Positions 7,560 through 17,551 of a stretch of 64,000 nucleotides of DNA are shown one piece after another. Where the stretch lies: positions 62,001 through 126,000 of the forward strand of contig JAXMGX010000014.1 in the NCBI GenBank assembly GCA_046347045.1. Reading direction: 5' to 3'. The notes below the pieces were generated by a model that was not told the DNA's origin, searched no databases, and saw nothing but the letters and a program-made list of their open reading frames with translations. The translations under genes and the position numbers were made by a program. The DNA comes from ZC4RG30 sp046347045 (GTDB taxonomy: Bacteria > Pseudomonadota > Gammaproteobacteria > Steroidobacterales > Steroidobacteraceae). Positions within the stretch are counted from its first letter, which is position 1. Each line of letters opens with the position of its first letter.

Positions 7560-10331
7560 ATGGACAAAGTCTACGAACCCGGCGCCATAGAATCGCGCTG
7601 GTACCGCGAATGGGAACAGCGCGGCTACTTCGCGCCCGCGCCGCAGGGCACGCCCTACTGCATCATGATCCCGCCGCCGAATGTGACCGGCACGCTGCAC
7701 ATGGGGCATGCGTTCCAGGACACCATCATGGATGCGCTGATCCGCCATCACCGCATGCAGGGCGACGCCACGCTGTGGCAGGTGGGCACCGACCATGCGG
7801 GCATCGCCACGCAGATGGTGGTCGAGCGGCAGTTGAACGCAGCCGGGCAGTCACGCACCGACCTCGGTCGCGAGGCCTTCGTGCAACGCGTGTGGGAATG
7901 GAAAGCGCGCTCCGGTGGCACCATCGTGCAACAGCTGCGCCGGCTCGGCGCCTCCGTGGACTGGTCGCGCGAGCGCTTCACCATGGACGAAGCGCTCTCG
8001 AAAGCCGTCACCGAAGTATTCGTGCGGCTGCACGAAGAGGGGCTGATCTACCGCGGCCAGCGTCTGGTGAACTGGGACCCGGTGCTGCTCACGGCGCTGT
8101 CGGACCTCGAAGTGCTCTCGCAGGAGGAGGACGGTTCGCTGTGGCATCTGAAGTATCCGCTGGAGGATGGCAGCGGACATCTGGTGGTGGCCACCACTCG
8201 GCCCGAGACGCTGCTGGGCGATGCGGCCGTCGCGGTGCATCCGGAGGATGAACGCTACCGGCACCTGATCGGCAAGCGCGTGCGCCTGCCGCTCACCGAC
8301 CGGTTGATACCGGTGATCGCCGATGATTTCGTCGAGCGCGAATTCGGCTCGGGAGTGGTGAAGATCACCCCCGCGCATGATTTCACCGACAACGAGGTGG
8401 GCGCCCGCCACGGGCTGCCGCTGATCAACATCTTCACGCCCGAGGCGCGGCTGAATGACAACGTGCCGCAGCGGCTGCAAGGGCTGCCGCGCGAAGCGGC
8501 CCGCAAGGCGGTGCTGGCCGAGATGGAAGCCGCCGGACTCATCGAGCGCATCGACAGGCACAAGCTGATGGTGCCGCGCGGCGATCGCAGCGGCGCCATC
8601 CTCGAGCCGCTGCTCACGGACCAGTGGTACGTGCGCATCGAGCCGCTGGCCAAGCCGGCCATCGAGGCGGTGGAACAGGGGCGCATCCGCTTCGTGCCCG
8701 AGAACTGGTCGAAGACCTACTTCGAATGGATGCGCAACATCCGCGACTGGTGCATCAGCCGCCAGCTCTGGTGGGGACACCAGATTCCGGCCTGGTACGA
8801 CGAGGCCGGCAATGTGTTCGTGGCGCGCAGCGAGGCCGACGCGCAGGCGCAGGCGCGCGCGAAGCATGGCCGCGAGGTGGCGCTGCAGCGCGATCCCGAC
8901 GTGCTCGACACCTGGTTTTCGTCGGCGCTGTGGCCCTTATCGACGCTGGGCTGGCCTGACTCCAATGCGGACCTGGCGCGCTTCTACCCCGGCAACGTGC
9001 TGGTCACGGGCTTCGACATCATTTTCTTCTGGGTCGCCCGCATGGTCATGTTCGGCCTGAAATTCATGGGCGACGTACCCTTCCGCGAAGTCTACGTGCA
9101 CGGCCTGGTGCGCGACGGCGAAGGCCAGAAGATGTCCAAGTCGAAGGGCAATGTCATCGACCCGCTGGACATCGTCGACGGCATCACGCTTGAGAACCTG
9201 CTGCAAAAGCGCACCACCGGCCTGATGCAGCCGCACCTGGCGCCGGCCATCGACAAGGCCACGCGCAAGCAGTTTCCGAAGGGCATCGAGCCGCACGGCA
9301 CCGACGCGCTGCGCTTCACCTTTGCCGCGCTGGCCACGCAAAGCCGCGACATCCGCTTCGAACTGGGCCGCGTCGCCGGTTACCGCAACTTCTGCAACAA
9401 GCTGTGGAATGCCGCGCGCTTCGTGCTGCTGATGACCGAAGGCAAGGCCATCGCGCCCCCCGGCAAGGTGTCGTCGCAGGTGGTGGACCGGTGGATCGTC
9501 TCGCGGCTGGGACAGGCGATTGCCGCCACCGACCAGGGTTTTGCCGACTACCGCTTCGACAATGCCTCGTCGGCGCTGTACGAGTTCACCTGGCATGAGT
9601 TCTGCGACTGGTACCTGGAACTCGTCAAGCCGGTGCTGCAGGGCGATGACGAAGCCGCTGCCGCGGTCACGAGGCGCACATTGCTCACGGTGCTCGAAGC
9701 GCTGCTGCGCGCACTGCATCCGCTGATGCCCTTCATCACCGAGGAAATCTGGCAGCGCGTGGCGCCTGTGGCGGGTGTTGCCGGCGACACCATCATGCGT
9801 GCCGCCTGGCCGCGCGCCGCAGACTATCCGCTTGATCCGGACGCCGCGGCCGATGTCGACTGGATGAAAGGCGTGATCCTCGGCCTGAGGCAGATCCGCG
9901 GCGAAATGGACATCAGCCCGGCGCGGCGCCTGTCGCCGCTGGCGCAGGGCGCGACGGCGCAGGACGTGGCGCATTTCGGGCGTCACGCGGCGCTCCTGGG
10001 CAGACTGGCCGGCATCGATGCCGTGCGCGTGCTGGGCAGCGGCGAGACCGCGCCGCCCAGCGCCGCGGCCGTGGTGGGACATCTCACGCTGCTGGTGCCC
10101 ATGCAGGGCCTGATCGACCCGGCTGCCGAACTGCTGCGCCTGAAGCGCAAGCAGGAAAAGAACCAGCAGGAGATCACCCGCGCGCTGGCCAAGCTCGAAA
10201 ACCCGAACTTCGTGAACCATGCGCCGCCGGAAGTGGTGGCCACGGAACGCGAACGCATCGCGCAGTTCGAGAAGGTGAACGCGAGCCTGGCCAGGCAGAT
10301 CGACATGGTGCAGGAACTGGTCGGCTGGTGA
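7560..10331 (+). CDS. valS: Valyl-tRNA synthetase
   Basis: Class I synthetase that charges tRNA-Val, 923 residues. The HIGH-type motif is HMGH at 47-50 and the KMSKS loop is at 524-528. The large CP1 editing insertion lies between them (VVATTRPETLLGD and the HPEDERY region), followed by the anticodon-binding domain and a C-terminal coiled-coil arm (LLRLKRKQEKNQQEI...). Length and domain order are normal. It follows holC by 6 bases. Confidence 0.97.
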   Translation: MDKVYEPGAIESRWYREWEQRGYFAPAPQGTPYCIMIPPPNVTGTLHMGHAFQDTIMDALIRHHRMQGDATLWQVGTDHAGIATQMVVERQLNAAGQSRTDLGREAFVQRVWEWKARSGGTIVQQLRRLGASVDWSRERFTMDEALSKAVTEVFVRLHEEGLIYRGQRLVNWDPVLLTALSDLEVLSQEEDGSLWHLKYPLEDGSGHLVVATTRPETLLGDAAVAVHPEDERYRHLIGKRVRLPLTDRLIPVIADDFVEREFGSGVVKITPAHDFTDNEVGARHGLPLINIFTPEARLNDNVPQRLQGLPREAARKAVLAEMEAAGLIERIDRHKLMVPRGDRSGAILEPLLTDQWYVRIEPLAKPAIEAVEQGRIRFVPENWSKTYFEWMRNIRDWCISRQLWWGHQIPAWYDEAGNVFVARSEADAQAQARAKHGREVALQRDPDVLDTWFSSALWPLSTLGWPDSNADLARFYPGNVLVTGFDIIFFWVARMVMFGLKFMGDVPFREVYVHGLVRDGEGQKMSKSKGNVIDPLDIVDGITLENLLQKRTTGLMQPHLAPAIDKATRKQFPKGIEPHGTDALRFTFAALATQSRDIRFELGRVAGYRNFCNKLWNAARFVLLMTEGKAIAPPGKVSSQVVDRWIVSRLGQAIAATDQGFADYRFDNASSALYEFTWHEFCDWYLELVKPVLQGDDEAAAAVTRRTLLTVLEALLRALHPLMPFITEEIWQRVAPVAGVAGDTIMRAAWPRAADYPLDPDAAADVDWMKGVILGLRQIRGEMDISPARRLSPLAQGATAQDVAHFGRHAALLGRLAGIDAVRVLGSGETAPPSAAAVVGHLTLLVPMQGLIDPAAELLRLKRKQEKNQQEITRALAKLENPNFVNHAPPEVVATERERIAQFEKVNASLARQIDMVQELVGW

Positions 10332-10393
10332 GCCCACGCTGAAACTGCGGACAGTGTCTCGCGCGGCCGCCGGAATTCGGGCAGGCTGCCGAC

Positions 10394-11314
10394 ATGGCGA
10401 CTCTGTCCGACGTACTTTCCCGGCTCGATGGCATCATCCTGGGCAAGCCGCGCGCACTGCGGCTGGCACTGTCCTGCCTGCTGGCCCGGGGACACCTGCT
10501 GATCGAGGATGTCCCCGGCGTGGGCAAGACCACGCTGGCCCATGCGCTGGCGCAGGTGCTGGGGCTCACCTGGCAACGCGTGCAGTTCACCAGCGACCTG
10601 CTGCCGGCCGACATCCTCGGCGTGTCGGTGTTCGACCGCGCCACGCAGAAGTTCCAGTTCAGGCCGGGGCCGGTGTTCACGCAGCTGTTGCTCGCCGATG
10701 AAGTGAATCGCGCCAGCCCCCGCACGCAGAGCGCGCTGCTGGAAGCGATGGAAGAACGGCAGGTCAGTGTCGATGGCGTGACACATGCGCTGCCGGAGCC
10801 GTTCTTCGTCGTCGCCACGCAGAATCCGCACGAACAGCTCGGCACCTATGCACTGCCCGAATCCCAGCTCGATCGGTTCCTGATGCGAATCGAACTGGGC
10901 TATCCCGATGCACGCCACGAACGCGCACTGCTGGGCGAGGAGGATCGCCGCGCGGTGCTGGGCCGCACCGCGCCGGTACTGGATGCAGCCGGCCTGCTGC
11001 AACTGCAGAGCGCCACGGCCGCCGTGCATACGTCAGAGCCGCTGCTCGACTACGTCCAGCAACTGGTTGCCGCCACGCGTGCACGCGCCGACATACGGCT
11101 GGGTCTTTCGCCGCGCGCGGCGCAGGGCCTGGTGCGGGCAGCCCGCGCCTGGGCGCTGCTCGATGGCCGCGACGCCGTGCTGCCCGACGATGTGCAGGCC
11201 GTGTGGGCCGCCGTGGCGCTGCATCGGCTGGAACTTCGCGAACCGACCACGGACGACGCGGCGCGCACGCGACTGCTGGCCGCATTGCTGGCAGCGGTAC
11301 CCGTGCCGCGCTAG
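10394..11314 (+). CDS. MoxR-family AAA+ ATPase
   Basis: Cytosolic AAA+ ATPase of 306 residues, of the MoxR group, thought to act as a chaperone for assembly or activation of metal-binding VWA proteins or other partners. Walker A is PGVGKTT (41-47), Walker B is LLLADE (98-103), and sensor-1 is VVATQNP. The C-terminal AAA lid is typical of AAA_3 proteins. It is the first gene of a MoxR-DUF58-transglutaminase cassette common in proteobacteria; the next gene starts 5 bases downstream. The 62 bases before it show no clear promoter. Confidence 0.9.
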   Translation: MATLSDVLSRLDGIILGKPRALRLALSCLLARGHLLIEDVPGVGKTTLAHALAQVLGLTWQRVQFTSDLLPADILGVSVFDRATQKFQFRPGPVFTQLLLADEVNRASPRTQSALLEAMEERQVSVDGVTHALPEPFFVVATQNPHEQLGTYALPESQLDRFLMRIELGYPDARHERALLGEEDRRAVLGRTAPVLDAAGLLQLQSATAAVHTSEPLLDYVQQLVAATRARADIRLGLSPRAAQGLVRAARAWALLDGRDAVLPDDVQAVWAAVALHRLELREPTTDDAARTRLLAALLAAVPVPR

Positions 11315-11319
11315 GCCCG

Positions 11320-12306
11320 ATGCCCGCCCTGCGCTTCGCAAGCACGATGCGCCAGCGAATGCTGCGCTGGGCGCTGCGTCGACAGGGACCTGACCGGCTG
11401 CCGCTGCACCTGAAGCCGCGGCGCATCTACATCCTTCCGACGCGCACCGGCTGGGTGTTCGGACTGCTGGTCTTCACCATGTTCCTGGCCGGCATGAACT
11501 ACGGCAACGGCCTGGCGCTGCTACTCACCTTCTGGCTGGCGGCATTCGCATTGGTGGCCATGATCCAGACGCAGCGCAGCCTTGCCGGCACGATTGTGCG
11601 CGATGCGGGCGCCGAGCCGGCATTTGCCGGCGGAGAAGTTGCGCTGACGCTGCATCTGCACTCGCATCTGTCGCCGCGCGACATGGCGTTCGACACCAGC
11701 GATGCGGCGCCGACGCCTGGCTGGCGCGCGGACACCACGGACACCGCGGATTCCCGTGGCGATGCCGTGACGCTGATGTTCCGCGCCGCGCGCCGCGGGC
11801 CGTGGCGCGCGCCGGTGCTGCGGCTGTCGACCGTGGCGCCGTACGGCCTGTTCCGCACCTGGACCTGGCTGGCGCTGGATGTGCAGACGCTGGTCTATCC
11901 GAAGCCCGAAGGCGACCTGCCGCTGCCCGAGTTGCCCGGGGCGGGGAACGGCTCGCGGCACGTTGCAGGCAGCCTCGATGAGCTCGCCGCGCTGCGGCCC
12001 TTCCGCGAAGGCGATTCGCCCCGCCAGGTGGCATGGAAGGCCTATGCCCGCGGAGCGCCATTGCTGGTGCGCGAGTATCAGGGACAATCCGCCGCGCGGC
12101 GCGAGTTCGACTTCGACACATTGCCAATACAAGGCACCGAGAGCCGGCTGTCGCAACTGGCGCGCTGGATCCTGGACGCGGCGGCACAGGATCAGCGCTG
12201 GACATTGCGACTGCCCGGGAGGGCCGCGTTGACAGGCGCGGGCCCCGATCATCGGCGTGCCTGCCTCGCAGGGCTGGCGTCGTTGGAAGCGGAGCCCCTG
12301 GCGTGA
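11320..12306 (+). CDS. DUF58 domain membrane protein
   Basis: Protein of 328 residues with two membrane segments near residues 43-63 and 66-88. A soluble beta-rich part follows, ending in the DUF58 core (about 225-260: LRPFREGDSPRQVAWKAYAR). DUF58 proteins usually pair with a MoxR ATPase and often a VWA or transglutaminase protein; the molecular role is unsettled. The ATG at 11320 was chosen because it lies 5 bases after the MoxR stop and yields the first conserved RRIYILPTRTGW segment at a normal distance. The stop overlaps the next start by 4 bases (GTGA). Confidence 0.85.
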   Translation: MPALRFASTMRQRMLRWALRRQGPDRLPLHLKPRRIYILPTRTGWVFGLLVFTMFLAGMNYGNGLALLLTFWLAAFALVAMIQTQRSLAGTIVRDAGAEPAFAGGEVALTLHLHSHLSPRDMAFDTSDAAPTPGWRADTTDTADSRGDAVTLMFRAARRGPWRAPVLRLSTVAPYGLFRTWTWLALDVQTLVYPKPEGDLPLPELPGAGNGSRHVAGSLDELAALRPFREGDSPRQVAWKAYARGAPLLVREYQGQSAARREFDFDTLPIQGTESRLSQLARWILDAAAQDQRWTLRLPGRAALTGAGPDHRRACLAGLASLEAEPLA

Positions 12307-14291
12307 ATACGGCATCAACGAACGTGCGCGCCCAGGGCATGATGCTGCTGGCCTTCGCCGCCGGCCTGCTGCTGCATGTGGACCGCGCACCGGCGTGGAG
12401 CGTGGCCGTGGCGGTGGCGGCGATGTGCTTCCAGGTGGCCCATCTGCGCTGGCGGGCACCGCTGCCCGGCGCAGTGGCGCGCACGATCATTGCCCTCGCG
12501 CTGCTGCTGCTCACGCTGGCCTCCTACCGGACCGTCTCGGGTCTGTCGGCCGGTGGCACGCTGCTCCTGGTCATGGGATCGGCCAAGCTGCTTGAAGTGC
12601 GATCCAGGCGCGATGCCCGCGTGGTTGCCATGGTCGCGCTGGCATTGCTGCTGGCGGCCTGCCTCGACCGCCAGTCGCTGCTGCGGCTGCCGCTGTACCT
12701 GGCGGCCGGATGGCTGGCCCTCGCCGCGCTCGCCGCATTGGGAAGCCAGGTGGACAGCAGCCCCCTCGCCGCGCTGCGCACCACGGGACGCGCACTGCTC
12801 ATCGCGCTGCCGCTGGCCGCATTGAGTTTCGTGCTGGTACCGCGGCTGCCGGGCGCGATGTGGGGCGTGCCGCCCTCGGAAAATGCCACCACCGGTCTCG
12901 GCGACGAGATGAGTCCCGGCAGCATCTCCGAACTGTCGATTTCGGAGGACGTGGCGTTTCGCGTGCGTTTCGAGGGCGCCGCTCCACCGCCTTCGCAGCG
13001 CTACTGGCGCGGACCGGTGCTGCATGATTTCGACGGCTTCACCTGGCGTCGACGTTCCGGCCCAGGTGCCGTGCGCCAACCCTGGGCACCGGCCTCGCCC
13101 GCCCTGCGCTATCAGGTGATGCTGGAGACCACGAACCGGAACTATCTGTTCGGCCTCGATACCATCGGCCGGATCGACGGTCGCCGCAACTTCCTCACCT
13201 TCGACGGACAGGCAGTCGCGACGCGCGAGATCACTGCGCCGATCGTCTACGAAGGCACTTCGTATCTCGAGGTGCAGAACCAGGGGCCGCTGTCCATCAC
13301 CGGCCGCAAGCTCGACACGCAGCCGCTGGGCGAGCGCAATCCGCGTTCGCAGGCCCTTGCCCGGCAGTTGCGCGCCGCATCCTCGGACGAGCGCGATTAC
13401 GTGCGGCGTGCGCTGCGCTATTTCCAGGAAGGCGGCTTCGAGTACACGCTGACGCCACCGCGCCTGGAGCGCGACTCCATCGACGATCTGCTGTTCAGCA
13501 CCCGGCTGGGATTCTGCGGCCACTTCGCCTCGGCCTATGTGACGCTGATGCGCGCAGTGGGCATCCCCGCGCGCGTGGTCACCGGCTATCTGGGCGGCAC
13601 CTGGAACCCGGTGGGTGGCTACTACGTGGTGCGACAATCCGACGCGCATGCCTGGGCCGAGGTGTGGCTTGAAGACGCCGGCTGGACGCGCATCGATCCC
13701 ACGGCCGTCGTGGCACCGGAACGCCTGCGGCGTGGCGTCAACGAATTGCTGGATTCCGGCAGCTCGCTGACGGGTCGCCTGTTCATGCGCGCCGAATGGC
13801 TGCGCAGGCTGCGCGACACCTGGGACGCCGCCCACAATTTCTGGCAGGAACGCATCGTCAACTACAACCTGGCGGCGCAGCTGGCGCTGCTGGACAAGCT
13901 GGGGCTTGGAAGAATCGACTACCGCGCCATGGCACTGCTGCTGCTGGGCGCCGCATTGCTGTGGGGGCTTTGGGTGCTGCGCGGCATGTCGCAGCCGCCC
14001 CGTGCCGCGCCCGATGCACTGGCGCGGCTGTGGAGCCGCTATGCGCTGCTGCTTGAAAGCCGGGGAGTGAGCGTGGCGGGGCACGACGGGCCCCATGCCG
14101 TGGCACTGCGCGCCATGCAGCGCTTTCCGGCGCTGGCGGGACAGATCCGCGAATTCTCCGATGGCTACATCGCGCTGCGCTTCGGCCGCGCTGCGGCCAC
14201 GCCCGCACCGCAACTGCTGCGCGAGCTCGATCGCCGCCTCAGCGCACTCGCACGCGCCACAGAATCAGCCCGCCGCCCACGAACAGCATGA
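12303..14291 (+). CDS. Transglutaminase-like membrane protein, TgpA family
   Basis: Protein of 662 residues: a block of about six membrane helices (residues 10-190), a large periplasmic segment with a transglutaminase-like cysteine protease fold, then one more helix (about 540-560) and a cytosolic DUF4129-like tail. The triad is visible: Cys405 (LGFCGHFASAY), His449 (SDAHAWAEVW) and Asp465 (TRIDPT). Pseudomonas TgpA is an essential protein of this architecture with transglutaminase activity. The GTG start at 12303 overlaps the DUF58 stop (GTGA); the upstream in-frame ATG would sit deep inside DUF58. Its 3' end overlaps the convergent MFS gene by 53 bases. Confidence 0.85.
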   Translation: MNTASTNVRAQGMMLLAFAAGLLLHVDRAPAWSVAVAVAAMCFQVAHLRWRAPLPGAVARTIIALALLLLTLASYRTVSGLSAGGTLLLVMGSAKLLEVRSRRDARVVAMVALALLLAACLDRQSLLRLPLYLAAGWLALAALAALGSQVDSSPLAALRTTGRALLIALPLAALSFVLVPRLPGAMWGVPPSENATTGLGDEMSPGSISELSISEDVAFRVRFEGAAPPPSQRYWRGPVLHDFDGFTWRRRSGPGAVRQPWAPASPALRYQVMLETTNRNYLFGLDTIGRIDGRRNFLTFDGQAVATREITAPIVYEGTSYLEVQNQGPLSITGRKLDTQPLGERNPRSQALARQLRAASSDERDYVRRALRYFQEGGFEYTLTPPRLERDSIDDLLFSTRLGFCGHFASAYVTLMRAVGIPARVVTGYLGGTWNPVGGYYVVRQSDAHAWAEVWLEDAGWTRIDPTAVVAPERLRRGVNELLDSGSSLTGRLFMRAEWLRRLRDTWDAAHNFWQERIVNYNLAAQLALLDKLGLGRIDYRAMALLLLGAALLWGLWVLRGMSQPPRAAPDALARLWSRYALLLESRGVSVAGHDGPHAVALRAMQRFPALAGQIREFSDGYIALRFGRAAATPAPQLLRELDRRLSALARATESARRPRTA

Positions 14292-15504
14292 GCAGCGCCA
14301 GGATCGACACGCGCGTGCTGCCCGTCATCAGGGCCACGGCGCCCATCAGCGCCGGCCCCAGCACGGTGCCGAACTTGCCCACCATGTTGTAGAAGCCGAA
14401 GTACTCTGCCGATTTGCCCTCGGGCACCAGGCGCCCGTACATCGAGCGCGACAGGCTCTGCACGCCGCCCTGCACCAGGCCGAGCACCGCGGCCATCAGG
14501 TAGAACTCCAGCGCGGTGTCGAGGAAATAGGCCCAGCCGGTCAACAGCGAATAGACGGCAAGACCCAGCAGCACCGCGGCGCGCGCGCCGATCCTGCCGC
14601 CCAGCCATCCGAAGGCGAGCGATGCGGGAAAGGCCACGAACTGCGTCAGCAGCAGCGCGCCCAGCAGGTGCGTGGAGGCGATGCCCGCGGCCAGGCCGTA
14701 GTCCACCGCCATCTTCACCACGGTGTTCACGCCGTCGATGTACAGCCAGTAGGCCAGCAGGAACTGCAGCAGCAGTGGCTGGCGCCAGACCTTGCGTGCA
14801 GTGGCCGCCAGTTCGCCAAAGCCGGCGGCCAGCGACTCGCGCCATCCGCGCCGACCTTGCGGCGTCGACTCTGCCACGAACCACAGCAGCGGCAGCATGA
14901 ATACGAACCACCACGCCGCAACGCTGACAAACGACCAGCGCACCGCATCCGCCACGCTGGCGAGCCCGAACCAGGCCGGCTTCGAGACCATCGCCACGTT
15001 GATCGCGAACAGCAGGCCACCGCCAAGGTAGCCCAATGCGTAACCCTGGGAAGAAACGCGGTCGTAGTCGGCGGGCCGCGCCACATCCAGCAGCAGTGCA
15101 TCGCAGAACACCACGCCGCCGTTGAATCCCAACGTGCCCAGCGTGAACAGCAGCGCCGCAGCCAGCCATTGGCCCTGCGCCACGAAGTACAGCGCCAGCG
15201 TGCTTGCGATACCCAGCAGGCTGAACGCCGCGAGCATGCGCTTGCGATGTCCGCCGCGGTCGGCCACCGCGCCCAGGAAGGGCGCCAGCACCGCAATCGC
15301 CAGCCCTGCCACCGCATTGGCCATGCCAAGACGGAAGGTGGTGACGGAGGATTCGGCACCCGAACTCCAGAACTGGCGGAAGAAGGTGGGAAAGAAACCC
15401 GCCATCACCGTGGTGGCAAAGGCCGAATTGGCCCAGTCGTACAACGACCAGCACAGTGCGGGGCGCGCGGCGAGCCAGGAAGCCGGGCCGCCGCGGGCCT
15501 TCAC
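14239..15504 (-). CDS. MFS transporter, UMF1/Atg22-like
   Basis: Inner-membrane transporter of 421 residues with about twelve hydrophobic segments. The opening SLYDWANSAFATTV and the loops GAVADRGGHRKR and YLGGGLLFAINVAMV are characteristic of the UMF1/Atg22-like branch, whose bacterial substrates are mostly unknown (amino acid efflux is a frequent guess). It starts with GTG at 15504 in a GTGA overlap with the prfC stop, so it is the last gene of the pssA-udg-rimI-prfC-MFS operon. Substrate cannot be told from the sequence. Confidence 0.8.
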   Translation of the reverse strand: MKARGGPASWLAARPALCWSLYDWANSAFATTVMAGFFPTFFRQFWSSGAESSVTTFRLGMANAVAGLAIAVLAPFLGAVADRGGHRKRMLAAFSLLGIASTLALYFVAQGQWLAAALLFTLGTLGFNGGVVFCDALLLDVARPADYDRVSSQGYALGYLGGGLLFAINVAMVSKPAWFGLASVADAVRWSFVSVAAWWFVFMLPLLWFVAESTPQGRRGWRESLAAGFGELAATARKVWRQPLLLQFLLAYWLYIDGVNTVVKMAVDYGLAAGIASTHLLGALLLTQFVAFPASLAFGWLGGRIGARAAVLLGLAVYSLLTGWAYFLDTALEFYLMAAVLGLVQGGVQSLSRSMYGRLVPEGKSAEYFGFYNMVGKFGTVLGPALMGAVALMTGSTRVSILALLMLFVGGGLILWRVRVR

Positions 15505-17084
15505 GTCTGGCTCTCGCGGGTTTCGCTGAAGCGCAGATCCGGCCAGCGCTCCAGCGTCAGCGCCAGGTTCACGCGCGAGGGCGCGAGGTACACCAGCGCG
15601 CCGGAGTGATCCACCGACAGATTGTCGTAGGCCTTGGTGCGGAACTCATCGAGCTTGCGGTCATCGCCGGTGACCCAGCGCGCGGTCTGCACCGTGATGC
15701 CTTCGAAGGCGCACTGCACGCCGTATTCGTCCTGCAGCCGGAAGGCCACCACCTCGAACTGCAGCTGCCCCACGGCGCCCAGGATCAGGTCGTTGTTGCG
15801 CAGCGGACGGAACAGCTGCGTGGCGCCCTCCTCGCAGAGCTGGTCCAGCCCCTTCTGCAGTGCCTTCATCTTCAGCGGATCCTTCAGCACGGCGCGGCGG
15901 AACAGCTCCGGCGCGAAATTCGGGATGCCGGTGAAGGCGAGCTTCTCGCCCTCGGTGAAGGTGTCACCGATGTTGATGGTGCCGTGGTTGTGCAGGCCGA
16001 TGATGTCGCCCGCAAGGGCCTCTTCCACCGCGGAGCGGTCGCCGGCCATGAAGGTCAGCGCGTCGGCGATGCGGATTTCCTTGTCGAGCCGTGGATGATA
16101 GAAGCGCATGCCCGGCGCATAGCGGCCCGAGCAGACGCGCATGAAGGCGATGCGGTCGCGGTGCGCCGGATCCATGTTGGCCTGGATCTTGAAAACGAAG
16201 CCGGTGAGCTTCGGCTCGTCCGGCTGCACGGTACGCTCGCGCGTCGCGCGCGGCTGCGGACCGGGCGCATAGCGCGTGAAGCTGCGCAGCAGTTCCTCCA
16301 CGCCGAAGTTGCTGATGGCCGAGCCGAAGAACACTGGCGTCTGGCGGCCGGCGAGGTATTCCTCCACGTCGAATTCGGTGGCCGCGCCGCGCACCAGTTC
16401 CACCTCGTCGCGAAAGGCCTGCGCCCGGTCGCCGAGGAACTCGCTGGCCTCGGCGCTCATCAGGCCCTGGATGACGCGGTTCTCGCCGCGCGTGCCGCGC
16501 CCGGCGGCCTCGTACACGTAGATGCGGTCTTCAACCAGGTGGTAGGTGCCCATCAGGTCGTGGCCCATGCCGATGGGCCAGATCACCGGCGCCACCGCGA
16601 GCTTCAGCACCTTCTCGATCTCGTCCAGCAGGTCGAGCGGCGCCCGGCCCTCGCGGTCGAGCTTGTTGATGAAGGTCATGATGGGCGTGGCGCGCAGCCG
16701 GCACACTTCCATCAGCTTGATGGTGCGCTCCTCCACGCCCTTGGCGCAGTCGATCACCATCAGCGCCGAATCCACCGCGGTGAGCGTGCGGTAGGTGTCC
16801 TCGGAGAAATCCTCGTGGCCGGGAGTATCCAGCAGGTTGACGATGCAGCCGTTGAACGGGAACTGCATCACCGACGAGGTGACCGAGATGCCGCGCTGCT
16901 GCTCCAGCCGCATCCAGTCGGAAGTGGCGTGGCGCGCGGCCTTGCGGCCCTTCACCGTGCCAGCGAGCTGGATGGCGCCGCCGAACAGCAGCAGCTTCTC
17001 GGTGAGCGTGGTCTTGCCCGCGTCGGGATGGGAGATGATGGCGAAGGTGCGCCGCGGCTGCGGCGCACCGGTGGAAGTATTCAT
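15501..17084 (-). CDS. prfC: Peptide chain release factor 3
   Basis: GTPase that recycles RF1/RF2 from the ribosome after termination, 527 residues (usual about 529). The translational GTPase domain shows G1 SHPDAGKTT (18-26), the switch-I GTVKGRKAARHATSDW, G3 DTPGHEDF and G4 NKLD, followed by beta-barrel domains and the RF3 C-terminal domain. The ATG at 17084 was chosen over an upstream in-frame start because it gives normal length and forms an ATGA overlap with rimI. Its stop overlaps the MFS start. Confidence 0.95.
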   Translation of the reverse strand: MNTSTGAPQPRRTFAIISHPDAGKTTLTEKLLLFGGAIQLAGTVKGRKAARHATSDWMRLEQQRGISVTSSVMQFPFNGCIVNLLDTPGHEDFSEDTYRTLTAVDSALMVIDCAKGVEERTIKLMEVCRLRATPIMTFINKLDREGRAPLDLLDEIEKVLKLAVAPVIWPIGMGHDLMGTYHLVEDRIYVYEAAGRGTRGENRVIQGLMSAEASEFLGDRAQAFRDEVELVRGAATEFDVEEYLAGRQTPVFFGSAISNFGVEELLRSFTRYAPGPQPRATRERTVQPDEPKLTGFVFKIQANMDPAHRDRIAFMRVCSGRYAPGMRFYHPRLDKEIRIADALTFMAGDRSAVEEALAGDIIGLHNHGTINIGDTFTEGEKLAFTGIPNFAPELFRRAVLKDPLKMKALQKGLDQLCEEGATQLFRPLRNNDLILGAVGQLQFEVVAFRLQDEYGVQCAFEGITVQTARWVTGDDRKLDEFRTKAYDNLSVDHSGALVYLAPSRVNLALTLERWPDLRFSETRESQT

Positions 17085-17551
17085 GCGCGGCCCTTGCCCA
17101 GTGATCGGCGCAGCACGACCGCATCCTCGCGGCCGCCCTCCGCCTGGTAGTAGCCGCGCCGCATGCCGATCTGCGTGAAGCCCAGCGATTGATACAGACG
17201 GATGGCGGTCGTGTTCGACGGCCGCACCTCGAGGAACACGTCGACCACGCCCAGCGAGCGGGCGAATTCCAGCAGGTGCCACATCAGCTGCGAGCCGATG
17301 CCGCGCGTGCGATAGGCCTCGGCCACGCACAGGTTCAGCACATGCGCCTCGCCGGCCCCCGTGCTCATGATGCCGTAGCCGATGACGATGGAATCCAGCT
17401 CCGCGACGCAGCAGTAGTAGCCCGCGCGCAGGCAGTCGCGGAAGATGGCATCGCTCCAGGGGAACGCGTACGAGCTGCGCTCGAGCTGCGCCACGCTCGC
17501 GACATCGTCGAAGCCCATGTCGCGGATGAGTATCTCGGGGGGAGCGTTCAC
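17081..17551 (-). CDS. rimI: Ribosomal protein S18-alanine N-acetyltransferase RimI
   Basis: GNAT acetyltransferase of 156 residues that acetylates the N-terminus of ribosomal protein S18. The acetyl-CoA loop is RTRGIGSQL, preceded by the beta-4 strand EAHVLNLCVAEAY and followed by FLEVRPSNTTAIRLYQSLGF, as in RimI. The GTG start at 17551 overlaps the stop of the uracil-DNA glycosylase gene (GTGA); the much longer frame upstream is not coding. In many gammaproteobacteria rimI neighbours prfC or tsaB, consistent with this position. Confidence 0.92.
   Translation of the reverse strand: MNAPPEILIRDMGFDDVASVAQLERSSYAFPWSDAIFRDCLRAGYYCCVAELDSIVIGYGIMSTGAGEAHVLNLCVAEAYRTRGIGSQLMWHLLEFARSLGVVDVFLEVRPSNTTAIRLYQSLGFTQIGMRRGYYQAEGGREDAVVLRRSLGKGRA

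Noticed and set aside
12315..14213. 632-codon minus-strand frame opposite the transglutaminase gene
   Set aside because: Antisense to a gene with an intact catalytic triad; no recognisable motifs.
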